A stretch of 64,000 nt of DNA from Sunxiuqinia indica. Its GTDB lineage: Bacteria; Bacteroidota; Bacteroidia; Bacteroidales; Prolixibacteraceae. The translations under genes were made by a program, and so were the position numbers. Positions within the stretch are counted from its first letter, which is position 1; every line of letters starts with the position of its first letter. Where the stretch lies: positions 310,001 to 374,000 of the forward strand of contig NZ_WVEM01000003.1 of the NCBI RefSeq assembly GCF_009847015.1, given 5' to 3'. A model generated the notes under the pieces. It made no database searches. It was not told where the DNA came from and worked only from the letters and a program-made list of their open reading frames with translations. Below are positions 16,589-26,426 of this stretch, piece after piece.

Positions 16589-18445
16589 TTATTTTTCAGA
16601 GAGCTTTTTGATTTCGGTGTAATTCAACTTGCGGTTATAGACTTTGTAATCGTTGGTTTTCAGGATCAGCTTCTCAAGGTTTACTTGCTTCACAGACCAC
16701 TCATCCAGTTCCATCACCTGATCGATTAGTCCATTGATATAAGTGATTAATGTCCCATTTGCAAAAACCAATGTCAAGCGAATGGAGGTGTACTTCACCG
16801 GATTATACCAAACACCGCCTGTTGAGCGATTAGCTGTTTTCCAGCGATCGGAGTTACCCAGTATATTGTTACTGCTGGCTACTTGTTCGTCATAACGAAG
16901 GTATGGTTTCGCGGTTTCGGTACTCAATCCGTACTCAAATTTGTTGCTTGTCAGCAATGCTCCGGAGTAATTCGCTGTATCCAAGCTGATGTTCAGAAAA
17001 ACGGAAAACTCCTTCGAATCCGGGAGTTTAACTGTTTGGTTGGTTAGCGAATCATCAGAGACTAAACCCTTGTTCAACGCAACATCCTGGGTCAGGTTAT
17101 AGTCTGCAAAAATAGATGTGCAGAATCCCAACGGGCGCTTTTTGCTTACAATCCAATCGTAATAGTTACCGTTCATCCACGTCAATTTCAATGGAGAATC
17201 GGCCCTGTTGGAAACAATAAACGGGCGTACATTATTTAACTCCGAATCGTTGGTTAATGTATCGGTGTGACTGATGGCACCCGATTCGTCGATGGTGTAT
17301 TTGATCAACTCGTAAACTTCGCCGTGTTTACCATCAACGGGCACGGAGCAATAAATTTCGTTCGGATTTTGATCATCAATAGCCATGCCCCCACTGTAGC
17401 ACTTTTCAATGTCCGGCGATTGGTGAAAATGCCCGCCGCCATTGCTTAGGAACGTCTTCCGCCATTCCGATCCGGTCCACTTGGCATAGTAATAGTCATG
17501 TGAGCTTTTGTCCTCACTGATCTGCACCATGGCGACTCCCGGGTGTTCATTTTCGTCCAGCACTACTTGCCAAAGCCAGTCCCGAAGTTGTGTCTGATCA
17601 ACTACAGCCTGACCATATTTTTGTTGATAGGCTTCTGTTGCGGCAACCTGGTGCAGCTCATCCCCAATTTTTGCGAGTACTTTACCATTGATGTCCTTGA
17701 GCTCCATTTTATCAATGTCGATGTAGTTCAGATACAGGTAGTTTGGCATCGTCGGATCAGGATGCCCGGTGGTATAGGCCATGTAAATTTTATCTTTGCC
17801 GTTGCTGACATACTTGGCATAAGGCCTGGAAGCAGTGGACTGAACGATTTGGGTTGGCCCGTCGACTAGTTCAACCTGTCCTTCCTGGTCGGGGATCGAT
17901 AATTTGGCGATGGTTGGATGCCAGCTAATGCCCCGCCAGCATAAGTAAAAATGTTCCGGATCGTCGGAAAGGATAAAAGGGGAGGGGTAGGTGGTGTTGT
18001 ATTTTGTTTCAATTTTTAGTTCCGGGCCCAGATCAGTGATATCTCCGGGATTGTTGGATACCCGATAGTAAAAGCAAGGCTCATCAGTATGTCGGGAGTA
18101 GAAGACCATCACCCGCTCATCGGGCAGTATTAAAAAGGTTGGATTGTTATGATCGTCCGGCTGAAACCAGGATCGGATTAATACCTCTTGTGTTTGCTTG
18201 CTTATAAAATCGTGCTGCGTTGCTTTAATGTTGCCATGAATATCGATATAGCCGATAAACGTTTTATTAATCGTTCCCGCTTCATTTTCATAGTGGATGG
18301 CACGCGGATCGGCAAACCAGCACCAGGCTCCTTCTTCGGCTACTACGTATGGTGTTGTTTGTTGCTTCTCCTGCTTTTCTGTGGTTTTTGAACAACTTAC
18401 CAGAATGAAAGTTGCGACCAACAAGCTCAAAATATTTTTATTCAT
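16589..18445 (-). CDS. BNR_4-type beta-propeller with C-terminal lectin-like domain
   Basis: A 618-residue lipoprotein (lipobox FILVSC, Cys18). Residues about 35-470 form a BNR_4-like propeller with the blocks GAWCWFADPRAIHY and DDHNNPTFLILPDERVMVFYSRHT. Residues about 480-618 look like a concanavalin-type (LamG/GH32C-like) beta-sandwich (SVFLNISLDTANYSGALL...), possibly carbohydrate binding. Related propellers act as polysaccharide lyases or rhamnosidases on uronic-acid polymers; the reaction here is unknown. It is the first gene after the terminator at 18805-18848, followed by GH88 after 37 bases, so these three genes probably form a separately started unit. Confidence 0.75.
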   Translation of the reverse strand: MNKNILSLLVATFILVSCSKTTEKQEKQQTTPYVVAEEGAWCWFADPRAIHYENEAGTINKTFIGYIDIHGNIKATQHDFISKQTQEVLIRSWFQPDDHNNPTFLILPDERVMVFYSRHTDEPCFYYRVSNNPGDITDLGPELKIETKYNTTYPSPFILSDDPEHFYLCWRGISWHPTIAKLSIPDQEGQVELVDGPTQIVQSTASRPYAKYVSNGKDKIYMAYTTGHPDPTMPNYLYLNYIDIDKMELKDINGKVLAKIGDELHQVAATEAYQQKYGQAVVDQTQLRDWLWQVVLDENEHPGVAMVQISEDKSSHDYYYAKWTGSEWRKTFLSNGGGHFHQSPDIEKCYSGGMAIDDQNPNEIYCSVPVDGKHGEVYELIKYTIDESGAISHTDTLTNDSELNNVRPFIVSNRADSPLKLTWMNGNYYDWIVSKKRPLGFCTSIFADYNLTQDVALNKGLVSDDSLTNQTVKLPDSKEFSVFLNISLDTANYSGALLTSNKFEYGLSTETAKPYLRYDEQVASSNNILGNSDRWKTANRSTGGVWYNPVKYTSIRLTLVFANGTLITYINGLIDQVMELDEWSVKQVNLEKLILKTNDYKVYNRKLNYTEIKKLSEK

Positions 18446-18500
18446 TTTTTCGATTTATTATTTCTAAAGAATCATTAGTGTCCGGTTAAAATCTTAAATG

Positions 18501-18570
18501 ATGGGCTAAAGCCCGCGTCATATCTGGCATTCACTAGTCATCGCACCAGAGCGTCCGGGCTTTAGCCCAT
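18501..18570. repeat. REP/MITE-like inverted repeat
   Basis: The arms ATGGGCTAAAGCCCG (18501-18515) and CGGGCTTTAGCCCAT (18556-18570) are perfectly complementary over 15 bases and enclose 40 bases. Each arm also contains a near-palindrome (GGGCT-AA-AGCCC). This looks like a dispersed small repeat rather than a terminator. Confidence 0.6.
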
Positions 18571-18676
18571 AATTCCATCTTGTAGAATATCAACTGTTCT
18601 ATTTTCATTCGTTTCTCGCATCACCCAAGTTTTTCTTTTTCCCGGACAACACTGATTTCTAAGGAATGGTAAAATT

Positions 18677-18699
18677 CATGTGTTTCAAAATTACACATG
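18677..18699 (-). promoter_or_regulatory. Inverted repeat around a -7 element
   Basis: CATGTGT (18677-18683) and ACACATG (18693-18699) form a perfect seven-base inverted repeat that encloses and overlaps a minus-strand TAATTTTG (18686-18693), a good match to TAnnTTTG. It is about 240 bases upstream of the propeller gene at 16589-18445 and downstream of the preceding terminator. It could be an operator-controlled promoter; no -33 TTTG is visible. Confidence 0.4.
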
Positions 18700-18804
18700 C
18701 CTTTTGATTAATCTAGTTTTTTAAACCTATATATTTTATGACGTATAAAAGCCTTGTCTACCCTCAAAAAAAAAGCAATATTTCTTAGAATACCTTATAA
18801 AAAA

Positions 18805-18848
18805 CGTAAAAAAAATGGGAGAATGGCCAATGCGGTCTTCTCCCATTT
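18805..18848 (-). terminator. Rho-independent terminator after the discoidin lipoprotein
   Basis: The arms AAATGGGAGAA (18813-18823) and TTCTCCCATTT (18838-18848) pair perfectly over 11 bases; on the minus strand they are followed by a run of eight or more T (18805-18813). It ends the SusC/D unit and separates it from the propeller/GH88 genes. Confidence 0.85.
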
Positions 18849-18871
18849 CTAAAAAAAGCTATTTAGTTGTT

Positions 18872-19744
18872 TTATAACTCCGGATCATAAGTTTCAATTT
18901 CGATGTCATACAAACGGAACTCCGCCATATTGAAGTAATTTTTACTCCCATAAGTTTGGACAACATTGTATCTGAAATACGTAAATGAGTGATTCATTCG
19001 GAAAATTTGAGATGTATAATCGGCGCCACCACCTGATGGTAGTCCGGCACTAATTGTTTGAACTGTTTCCCAGCTTTCTCCATCGTTGCTAATTTGCACT
19101 TCGGCAATCTCGGCACCAACCTGCGACCATTCTCTGTTCACAAAATAGAACTGAAAATTGTCTATTGGCTCATTCAAGTCGATCTGGATATATTGTGGCA
19201 TTGGAATTTGCGGAGAACTCCAGCGGGTATGAAAAAAGCTGCTGTTATTTCCGTCAATCAAGTTCGCAATTGGTCCTTCTGACGGTTCCTGGTTGTTTGT
19301 GCTCAGTTGATCGGCAGTTAAGGCAATCTCAGTCGTTGTAATGGTCTCGGTTGCCGGGGTAATGCCCGACAACGCTTGTATTGTCGACGCAGCGCTAGCC
19401 TTGTTGTTCTGGTTAAATGTTTGAAAAGTAAATTCATACTCTCCGAACTTGGCGCGTGTATTATCAATCACCAAAGAGTCTTCATAAACCGAAGCGACTT
19501 TAAAAACTTCTCTTTCCGTTAGGTAATCGTAGTAATTAATTTTTAAAAGATAGTAATTCGAATCACTGGGTACTTTCCAATGTAATACGATTTGTCCGGG
19601 CAATGAATCAGCGGTAATTGATTCAACTTGTGACGGTGTTCCGGTAGTTGCGCCGGACTCCTCAATCACTTCAAAGTTTTTATCGCAACTTGCTGCTGCA
19701 ATTGTAACTATTGCAACGGCGACATATATCAATAAACGTTTCAT
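18872..19744 (-). CDS. Surface glycan-binding-type lipoprotein with discoidin (F5/8 C-like) domain
   Basis: Starting at the ATG at 19742-19744 gives MKRLLIYV...AAASC with the lipobox Cys20, a better signal than the ATG eight codons earlier that abuts the SusD stop. Residues about 30-130 look like an Ig/FnIII-type module (GQIVLHWKVPSDSNYYLLKINYY). Residues about 145-290 are a discoidin/CBM32-like beta-sandwich (NLIDGNNSSFFHTRWSS...QYIQIDLNEPI...FRYNVVQTYGS). The place right behind a SusC/SusD pair and the lack of catalytic motifs fit a surface glycan-binding protein. The ligand is unknown. Confidence 0.78.
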   Translation of the reverse strand: MKRLLIYVAVAIVTIAAASCDKNFEVIEESGATTGTPSQVESITADSLPGQIVLHWKVPSDSNYYLLKINYYDYLTEREVFKVASVYEDSLVIDNTRAKFGEYEFTFQTFNQNNKASAASTIQALSGITPATETITTTEIALTADQLSTNNQEPSEGPIANLIDGNNSSFFHTRWSSPQIPMPQYIQIDLNEPIDNFQFYFVNREWSQVGAEIAEVQISNDGESWETVQTISAGLPSGGGADYTSQIFRMNHSFTYFRYNVVQTYGSKNYFNMAEFRLYDIEIETYDPEL

Positions 19745-19768
19745 AAATTCAATTTTAAAGGTTACCAA

Positions 19769-21451
19769 TTACCAACCTGTATTTTGAGTCAGGTTCGGAT
19801 TTTTGCGTATTTCGCTGTCCGGAATCGGGAAGAAGTACATTTTGTCATCCCATGATCTCGGTATCGTAATACGTGTGTAACTATACGACTCATCACCGAT
19901 TTTCCTAATCTTCATTCCGGTGATGCTGCTAAATTTATCGCCTTCTTTCCAGCGTCTGACATCCCAGAAGCGATGTCCTTCAAATGCTAACTCAACCATA
20001 CGCTCATTTTCGTATTTCTTGGCAAAATCATCGTTGCTCAATCCTATCTCGAGTGCCGGCATTGCTACATCAGAACGCTGACGAATAACATTTACGGCTT
20101 CTGTAGCCGACATCGGAAAGTCGGCATTCGTAGCATCGGCGGAACCCAGGTAGTTGAAAACAGCTTCAGCATAGTTCAGGTAAAACTCACCTAAACGATA
20201 AGTTATCCAAGAATGTCTTTTGCTATTTGAACTGTTCGGACGCAAATCTACCGAAGGGTCTAAGTACTTTTTCAAATAGTAACCGGTTTGCGTAGCTCCC
20301 GAAAGTGGTGCACCGTTTAGTCCGCCAACATAAGTTTGAATCTCATTGGAGTTGTAACCGGGCCACCCCAGGTCACCGTTTTTAACGATTGTCATTGCAA
20401 AACGAGGATCTTTGCCTTCATAGGGACTGTTCGGATCATATCCGCTGCCTGGTTCATTCCATAACAAGCCTGTTGCTTTCATTTCATAGGCATCAACCAA
20501 CGTTTGAGTCGGGCAGTTACCGGAATGTCCTCCTTCAACACCGACAGGATAATTAAGTGTTTCCAAAGCATTTAAATCCCCAAGGCGTCGAGTAAGAATT
20601 ATTTCGGCGGCTTTGTAATTATCGGTTCCCCACAGATCAGTGTAAGCCCCGAGTGTTATACCATATTCAGCACACGAATCAATGACTGCTTTATTAGCCA
20701 AAGCAGCTTCTTTCCATAGCTCACTGCTATTTGCAGTATTGAATAAGGGGCTCGCCTGATACAATAGAGTTCGCCCTTTTAAAGCTAAGACCGCGGCGCG
20801 GTTGATACGTCCGGTTTCAGAGTAGGCTAAATCACTATAGGATGAAGGTAAGCGATTGACAATATCATTGCATTCGGTGATGATGAAATCGAATACATCG
20901 CTGGCAGGCGTTCTAGACAATGAATTTGCCTCTTCTTCGGTCAGTGCCGACGTTGTAAACGGCACATCGCCATATTGACGTACCAGGTTGAAATAGAAGT
21001 ATGCTCTTAAAAAGCGCACTTCGTGCTGGTAGCGGCTAAAACGCTCCATTTGTTCGTTGTAATCCTTATTGTACTTAAAATCATCGTACGTTTGCCCTTG
21101 CGATGCTTCCAGGAAAAAATTTGCAGCACGAATTCCGGCATACATGTTAGACCACATAGCTGCCTTTGGATTCGTTGCACTCCAAGCTCCATTGTAGAAG
21201 TCGTGAATGCCCGACCAGGACCAAACGTAATCGGCTTCATCGGTTGCCGACGCCAACATCGCTCCACTATAATTTCCAAAGTCGCTATCCAAATAGCTGT
21301 AAATGTTAGTTACATAGTTCATTGTTCGGTCGAAGCTGGAAAATACCTGCTCCTGATTGTAGCTAACAAATTCATTGTAATTCATGTCTTCCTCACAAGC
21401 GGAGACCGATAAGAGAAGAAATGAGCTTATTATTATATTCTTTATTTTCAT
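19769..21451 (-). CDS. SusD/RagB-family glycan-binding lipoprotein
   Basis: A 560-residue outer-membrane lipoprotein (lipobox LLSVSAC, Cys19) that caps the neighbouring SusC channel and captures oligosaccharides. The SusD features are an N-terminal tetratricopeptide-like helical part (AMWSNMYAGIRAANFFLEA...FLRAYFYFNLVRQYGDVPF) and the C-terminal block ELAFEGHRFWDVRRWKEGD...FPIPDSEIRKNPNLTQNTGW, which is the family's usual end. It lies 30 bases downstream of the SusC at 21482-24484. Confidence 0.96.
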   Translation of the reverse strand: MKIKNIIISSFLLLSVSACEEDMNYNEFVSYNQEQVFSSFDRTMNYVTNIYSYLDSDFGNYSGAMLASATDEADYVWSWSGIHDFYNGAWSATNPKAAMWSNMYAGIRAANFFLEASQGQTYDDFKYNKDYNEQMERFSRYQHEVRFLRAYFYFNLVRQYGDVPFTTSALTEEEANSLSRTPASDVFDFIITECNDIVNRLPSSYSDLAYSETGRINRAAVLALKGRTLLYQASPLFNTANSSELWKEAALANKAVIDSCAEYGITLGAYTDLWGTDNYKAAEIILTRRLGDLNALETLNYPVGVEGGHSGNCPTQTLVDAYEMKATGLLWNEPGSGYDPNSPYEGKDPRFAMTIVKNGDLGWPGYNSNEIQTYVGGLNGAPLSGATQTGYYLKKYLDPSVDLRPNSSNSKRHSWITYRLGEFYLNYAEAVFNYLGSADATNADFPMSATEAVNVIRQRSDVAMPALEIGLSNDDFAKKYENERMVELAFEGHRFWDVRRWKEGDKFSSITGMKIRKIGDESYSYTRITIPRSWDDKMYFFPIPDSEIRKNPNLTQNTGW

Positions 21452-21481
21452 GATTCTGTAGATGTTAAATTTAAGAATTCA

Positions 21482-24400
21482 TCAAAATCCAAAAGCAAAA
21501 CCAATATTCAAGGAGCGGGTCATTGGATAGCCTACGCCAATTGATTCAGGATCGGATATATCGATATGGTCAAAGCTTAACAAGTCAACGCCTCTGACAT
21601 ACACTTTACCGTTTTTCATTCTGATTTTAGAAAGGAAGTTAACCGGCAGTTTATAGTACACTTCACAATTTCGTAATTTCAGATAGGAAGCATCAGCCAA
21701 CCAAACCGAATTGGTTTTAAAGTTATTGTCGTTAACTTCAGTTGTCAATCGGGGGTATCTGGCAAACGGAGTTTCAGGAGTCCAACGATTGTTGTAGTAG
21801 TGTTCTGAGATGTTCGCATCGCCAATTAACGGGATGTAAATACTTTGAGTACCCAGAACAGCAGTATAGTTTGTTACTCCTTGAAAGAGGGCATTTACTC
21901 CAAGCCCTTTCCATTCCAGCCCTAAGTTGAATGAATAATATACCTCGGGAACCTCGGTGTTATAGCCCAACGCAACCTGGTCATATTCATTAACAATGCC
22001 ATCGCCATTTTGATCTTTATACTTAATGTCACCAGGTTTTACCTCGCTAAACTGTTGAGCCGGACTATTGGCAATATCTGCTTCATCAATAAAAAATCCT
22101 GAAGCCTGATAGCCGAATATTTGTCCAACGGGATTCCCTGTTCTTCGCAAGTAGTCGTAGGCACGCGGCGTTTCCAACATTTCTTCGATTTCGTTTTTCG
22201 ATAGTGTAAATTTACCACCTACCGACATTGCCAAATCGCCAATTTGCTTGTTGTAGTTCAGGCCGGTTTCAATCCCCCAGCTATTTACAATTCCACCGTT
22301 TGCATATGGTGAAGATGCTCCAAGAACAGCCGAGTTCGCACCTCCTGCTGACACCCAGATGTCTTTGCGTTTTTCGTAGTAGGTATCAACAGTAATGTTT
22401 AAACCCTTAAGCATAGAAGCATCGATACCGAAGTTATACTTAAACGCTTTTTCGTTAGTCGAATTCATGCTGGCGAGTTGCCCTTCCATGGTACCTCCAT
22501 ACCAGTCGTAGTTACCTCCTAAAAAATAACCGCCTCCATCACTAAAACTTTGTTCCCAGTAGTCTTCGGCCGGAATGTTGTCGGAGTTGATTATGCCAAA
22601 TGATGCCCTCATTTTTAAGAAATCAATGAAATTAGCTGAAGCCATAAAATCTTCTTCAGACAAGATCCATGCAGCTGATACTGTTGGTGAATAATTCCAT
22701 TTATGGCCCGGAGCCAATTTATTCGATCCGCTTGCAACAAGCGTCAAGTCTGCAATATATTTTCTGTTGTACACATAGTGCCCATATGCAGCGATATTCT
22801 GACGATAGTAGGTGTTGTTCTGGTTGTTTAGTATATGGTTATCATATGAATAGATCAATGAAGTTAGCAGTTTGCTTTTTTCAAAAGCTGTTTCATAGTC
22901 AACACTCCCGATGAAATTCATATGCCGATCTTGCCAATCCAGTTTATCACCATATCCCAGTTCACTATCTGCTCCGGCGGTGTATCTGTTAATTTCGACC
23001 GGTTCGCCATTTTCCCATGAAGTAACTACATCGCTGGCATAAGCATAATCGCGATTATGTCCTTCCCAGTATGCTGCAATGTTATCGTAGCCCAAATGCA
23101 AAGAGGCACTCAAGCCTTCTGTAATAACATCCAGTTTTTGAGTCAGTTTGAAGTCGGCATATAACGACCGGGTGTGTCCGGTTGAGTAACCTCTGGCCTG
23201 CGTTAACGCAACAGGGTTCATATTTGCTCCCCAGGTTTCATTGCCTCCCCAAATACCATCGCTGGTTTTAATTGGGAATGCCGCTGCCGGAACAGTATAC
23301 AGTTTATTCATCAAGTTGTCTGATAAAAGTCCCGGTCTGGAAAACTCATTCAAAACTCCCATCAGGTTAACTTGCGCAGTTGTCGTTGAAGTCACATCAA
23401 TATCCAAATTCGTTCGGATGTTGGCTTTTGAATATTTCTCTTGGGTTGAATAGCCTTCATTCATTTCCGAATTCCGAATGAACCCTTCGTTTCCCTGTAG
23501 GTTGAACATTGTAAAGTAGCGCATTTTTTCGCCACCACCACGGAAGTTCACGTTATAGATATTGGATGATCCATGATCGCGGAAAACTTCGTTAACCCAA
23601 TCGACATTCGGATATAAATTGGGATAGTTTCCGCTTTTAAATGCATTCAGGTCATTTTGAGAATAACGCGTATCTATGCCATCATTCGTTAATGCCTCAT
23701 TCACTGCATTTGCATAAGTATAGCTACCGACAAATTCGGGCTTCCGTGTTTGCCAATTGATCGCATGATCGTAACTAACATTGATTTCGCTGGTTTTGTA
23801 TTTACCACGTTTTGTCGTAATCGAAAGAATGCCGTTGATCCCTCGATATCCATATAATGCTACTGCTGCAGCATCGCGTAAAACAGACACCGAAGCAACT
23901 TCTTCGGGTGTAATATATCTAATATCCCGTTCGAGGCCATCAACTAAAACCAAAATGCTGTTATTGGATGTTGTTTGTAATCCGCGGATAATCATGGTAG
24001 CTGAGGCATCCCAAACAGCACCACTGTTTTGTAATGCTGTTAAGCCCAGCGCATTCCCGAAAAGTGAGTTTGCCACGCTAAACGAAGATCGCTTATTCAC
24101 ATCCTCAGATGAGGAGTATGAAATAGCACCTGTTGATTCGGATAATGGTTGCTTAAATCCAAAGCCCATATCGCGCGTTTGTGAAACAAAATCCATGACA
24201 ACGGTCACCGGGTCTTCCGATGCATTCAACTGAATCGTTTTGATTCCCTCATCGGTTGTTGCAATTTTCAACAGACTCTCCTCCGATGCAGAAATCTGAA
24301 ATGTACCATCCGAGGCCGTTATAGCTATCTGATCCGGATGCTCAACAACGGATATCAAAGCTCCGGAAACAGGTTCGCCCTTGTGGTTGATAACCGTTCC

Positions 24401-24484
24401 CTTTATTTCCTTGTTCTGAGACCAACCGCTTAAGCTGAAAAGCATAAACAGGGTCAAAACTGTTATTTTATGTATGATATGCAT
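21482..24484 (-). CDS. SusC-like TonB-dependent receptor (pair 2)
   Basis: A 1000-residue outer-membrane receptor that imports oligosaccharides with energy from TonB. Features: a signal peptide (ITVLTLFMLFSLSGWS/Q), a carboxypeptidase-regulatory-like domain (EIKGTVINHKGEPVSGALISV, about 25-105), a plug with ILVLVDGLERDIRYITPEEVASVSVLRDAAAVALYG (about 180-215), and a 22-strand barrel ending in RSLNIGFAFGF. The segment between the first domain and the plug lacks the usual VVGYG-type sequence, so it is a divergent SusC. It is paired with the SusD that follows. Confidence 0.95.
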   Translation of the reverse strand: MHIIHKITVLTLFMLFSLSGWSQNKEIKGTVINHKGEPVSGALISVVEHPDQIAITASDGTFQISASEESLLKIATTDEGIKTIQLNASEDPVTVVMDFVSQTRDMGFGFKQPLSESTGAISYSSSEDVNKRSSFSVANSLFGNALGLTALQNSGAVWDASATMIIRGLQTTSNNSILVLVDGLERDIRYITPEEVASVSVLRDAAAVALYGYRGINGILSITTKRGKYKTSEINVSYDHAINWQTRKPEFVGSYTYANAVNEALTNDGIDTRYSQNDLNAFKSGNYPNLYPNVDWVNEVFRDHGSSNIYNVNFRGGGEKMRYFTMFNLQGNEGFIRNSEMNEGYSTQEKYSKANIRTNLDIDVTSTTTAQVNLMGVLNEFSRPGLLSDNLMNKLYTVPAAAFPIKTSDGIWGGNETWGANMNPVALTQARGYSTGHTRSLYADFKLTQKLDVITEGLSASLHLGYDNIAAYWEGHNRDYAYASDVVTSWENGEPVEINRYTAGADSELGYGDKLDWQDRHMNFIGSVDYETAFEKSKLLTSLIYSYDNHILNNQNNTYYRQNIAAYGHYVYNRKYIADLTLVASGSNKLAPGHKWNYSPTVSAAWILSEEDFMASANFIDFLKMRASFGIINSDNIPAEDYWEQSFSDGGGYFLGGNYDWYGGTMEGQLASMNSTNEKAFKYNFGIDASMLKGLNITVDTYYEKRKDIWVSAGGANSAVLGASSPYANGGIVNSWGIETGLNYNKQIGDLAMSVGGKFTLSKNEIEEMLETPRAYDYLRRTGNPVGQIFGYQASGFFIDEADIANSPAQQFSEVKPGDIKYKDQNGDGIVNEYDQVALGYNTEVPEVYYSFNLGLEWKGLGVNALFQGVTNYTAVLGTQSIYIPLIGDANISEHYYNNRWTPETPFARYPRLTTEVNDNNFKTNSVWLADASYLKLRNCEVYYKLPVNFLSKIRMKNGKVYVRGVDLLSFDHIDISDPESIGVGYPMTRSLNIGFAFGF

Positions 24485-24512
24485 AGTAATCTTTTTAAAT
24501 GTTGTTTGCCTG

Positions 24513-26402
24513 TTACCATCCTGGATTCTGAGTTAATCCATATCCTTTATTGACCTCGACGGGCGGAAATGCTGACAGATACCATTTTGGATCGAAGCTG
24601 GTCCACCATGTTCTGGACGAATTTGTCAGTTTGAATATTTCATAGGTAAAATCCGTTGGGTGATCTCCTCTTGTTGCAGGATCTTTGTCCGACCACGAAC
24701 CATCTTTTCCGTCAGCGCGGTAAATCCTCAAACCATGAAGTTGTCTCTGGAAAAGATCGGCTCTTTTATTTCGAACCATATCAAAAAAGCGAACATCTTC
24801 TAATCCGAGTTCACAAGCACGTTCCCGCAGAATTTCTTCCATCAGTATGTCTTCGTCTAACATGTCTTTATCCGGATTACTTTCTACCAACCCCATCATG
24901 CCAACACGAGCACGGATTGCATCTACCTGAGCGATAGCATCGGCCATGCGTCCTTTTTTCATTAGTGCTTCAGCATAAATGAGGTAGATCTCAGAAATTC
25001 GCAAATAAGGCCATAGCGTTGGTTGGTTTAAGTTAGCCGACCTGTCAAGAATGTATTTGAAATTAGCATATCCTGTGGCAAATTCGCCAGTTTCCTGTGC
25101 CGGGTTTTGTTGGGCTTCCCGTCCTCCAACCCATAGCTCAGCCTGACGGCCCTGATAGTTGGCACCATTCACCAAAATAGTCTCGAATAAGCGAGGGTCA
25201 CGGTCAGTAAACATTTTGGCAACATCGTCAGGATCATTCCAATCAAAAGGAGTACCATCAGCCATCGGGAACATTTCAACATATTCTTGAGTTGGTGTAA
25301 TTGCTCCATTTGCACATGATTGCGGAAAATAGTAGTTCCACTGACCATTGTAACCGTAAGTATAACGCACGCGGGTTGAAATAAGCAGTTCTGTGTTAGC
25401 ACCTCCGCTACCACGCGTAAAATAGGCTTTTCTATAAGCATCGCGGTAGTCGCTGGTTGTTGATCCGGCAGCTTGAACTAGTCCATAAATACCATTGGCA
25501 TTTAATGCGGTGAAAAACTCTTCACATGCTTGCAAGCACTCGTCCCAAAGCTCAGGCTTGTAACCACCGTACCAAACCTGATGGTTTGTTACTGCATCCT
25601 GAGGGCTGGCAGTGCTGTAGGGATCGCTATCGTTAAACAAGGGACTGGCAGCAAAAAGCAGAACTTTACATTTTAATCCCATTGCAGCGGCTTTTGTGAA
25701 ACGCCCGTCCCAGTTTGAAATGTCGGCGGCACTTAGCGACCAAGGTAAATCGGCAGCTGCTTCATCCAGGAGGTTTGTTATGAAGATTACTGTTGAATCA
25801 ACAGTCGCACGTTCAGTATAGTAGGCATTAGCATCGTTGCTTACTTCAAAAGCATGGTCGACGATTGGCAAACCACCGAAGTGACGGAAAAGATCAAAAT
25901 AACGCGAAGCAATAATGACTTTGGCTTCTGCTTTTAGCCGTTCCTTTTCGCTATCCTCCATATCAGGAACACGATCTACATTTTCAATAAAAATCCATGA
26001 TTGACGAACAGCTTCCCAAACTTCTTCTTTGGTGTAACCAAATTTGGTTGCATCCGATGATTCTTCTACTCCGGCGCTGTAGCTGCCTGAATAATAGTGG
26101 CGATTAACACCATCCCAACTTAAGTGACTATGCCAACAATCCGACAGGGTTTCAAAAACCCCCATGTTCATGCGGTTATCGATGCTGTTCCAATATACGG
26201 GTAGTCCGTAGTAGAGTTTACTGTAATCGTTCCATAGAAACCTACGGGTGTATTCGGCATTGCTAAAAACAGTGTCCTGAGTTACATCAACTCCCGGCTG
26301 TTTTTCCAGGAAACTGTCACCCACTGCAATATCATCCACACAAGAAGTCCAAACAGCACCTCCTATTAAAAATGATAGTATATAAATATTAATTTTTTTC
26401 AT
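24513..26402 (-). CDS. SusD/RagB-family lipoprotein (pair 1)
   Basis: A 629-residue SusD homologue (lipobox GGAVWTSC, Cys21). The helical SusD core is visible (SWIFIENVDRVPDMEDSEKERLKAEAKVIIASRYFDLFRHFGGLPIV), and the C-terminus has ERACELGLEDVRFFDMVRNKRADLF and the typical end KGYGLTQNPGW. Larger than pair 2, likely because of insertions in the glycan-binding loops. It lies 24 bases downstream of the frameshifted SusC, with which it would form the transport pair. Confidence 0.96.
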   Translation of the reverse strand: MKKINIYILSFLIGGAVWTSCVDDIAVGDSFLEKQPGVDVTQDTVFSNAEYTRRFLWNDYSKLYYGLPVYWNSIDNRMNMGVFETLSDCWHSHLSWDGVNRHYYSGSYSAGVEESSDATKFGYTKEEVWEAVRQSWIFIENVDRVPDMEDSEKERLKAEAKVIIASRYFDLFRHFGGLPIVDHAFEVSNDANAYYTERATVDSTVIFITNLLDEAAADLPWSLSAADISNWDGRFTKAAAMGLKCKVLLFAASPLFNDSDPYSTASPQDAVTNHQVWYGGYKPELWDECLQACEEFFTALNANGIYGLVQAAGSTTSDYRDAYRKAYFTRGSGGANTELLISTRVRYTYGYNGQWNYYFPQSCANGAITPTQEYVEMFPMADGTPFDWNDPDDVAKMFTDRDPRLFETILVNGANYQGRQAELWVGGREAQQNPAQETGEFATGYANFKYILDRSANLNQPTLWPYLRISEIYLIYAEALMKKGRMADAIAQVDAIRARVGMMGLVESNPDKDMLDEDILMEEILRERACELGLEDVRFFDMVRNKRADLFQRQLHGLRIYRADGKDGSWSDKDPATRGDHPTDFTYEIFKLTNSSRTWWTSFDPKWYLSAFPPVEVNKGYGLTQNPGW

Positions 26403-26426
26403 AATTAATCGCTTCTTTGAATTAGA

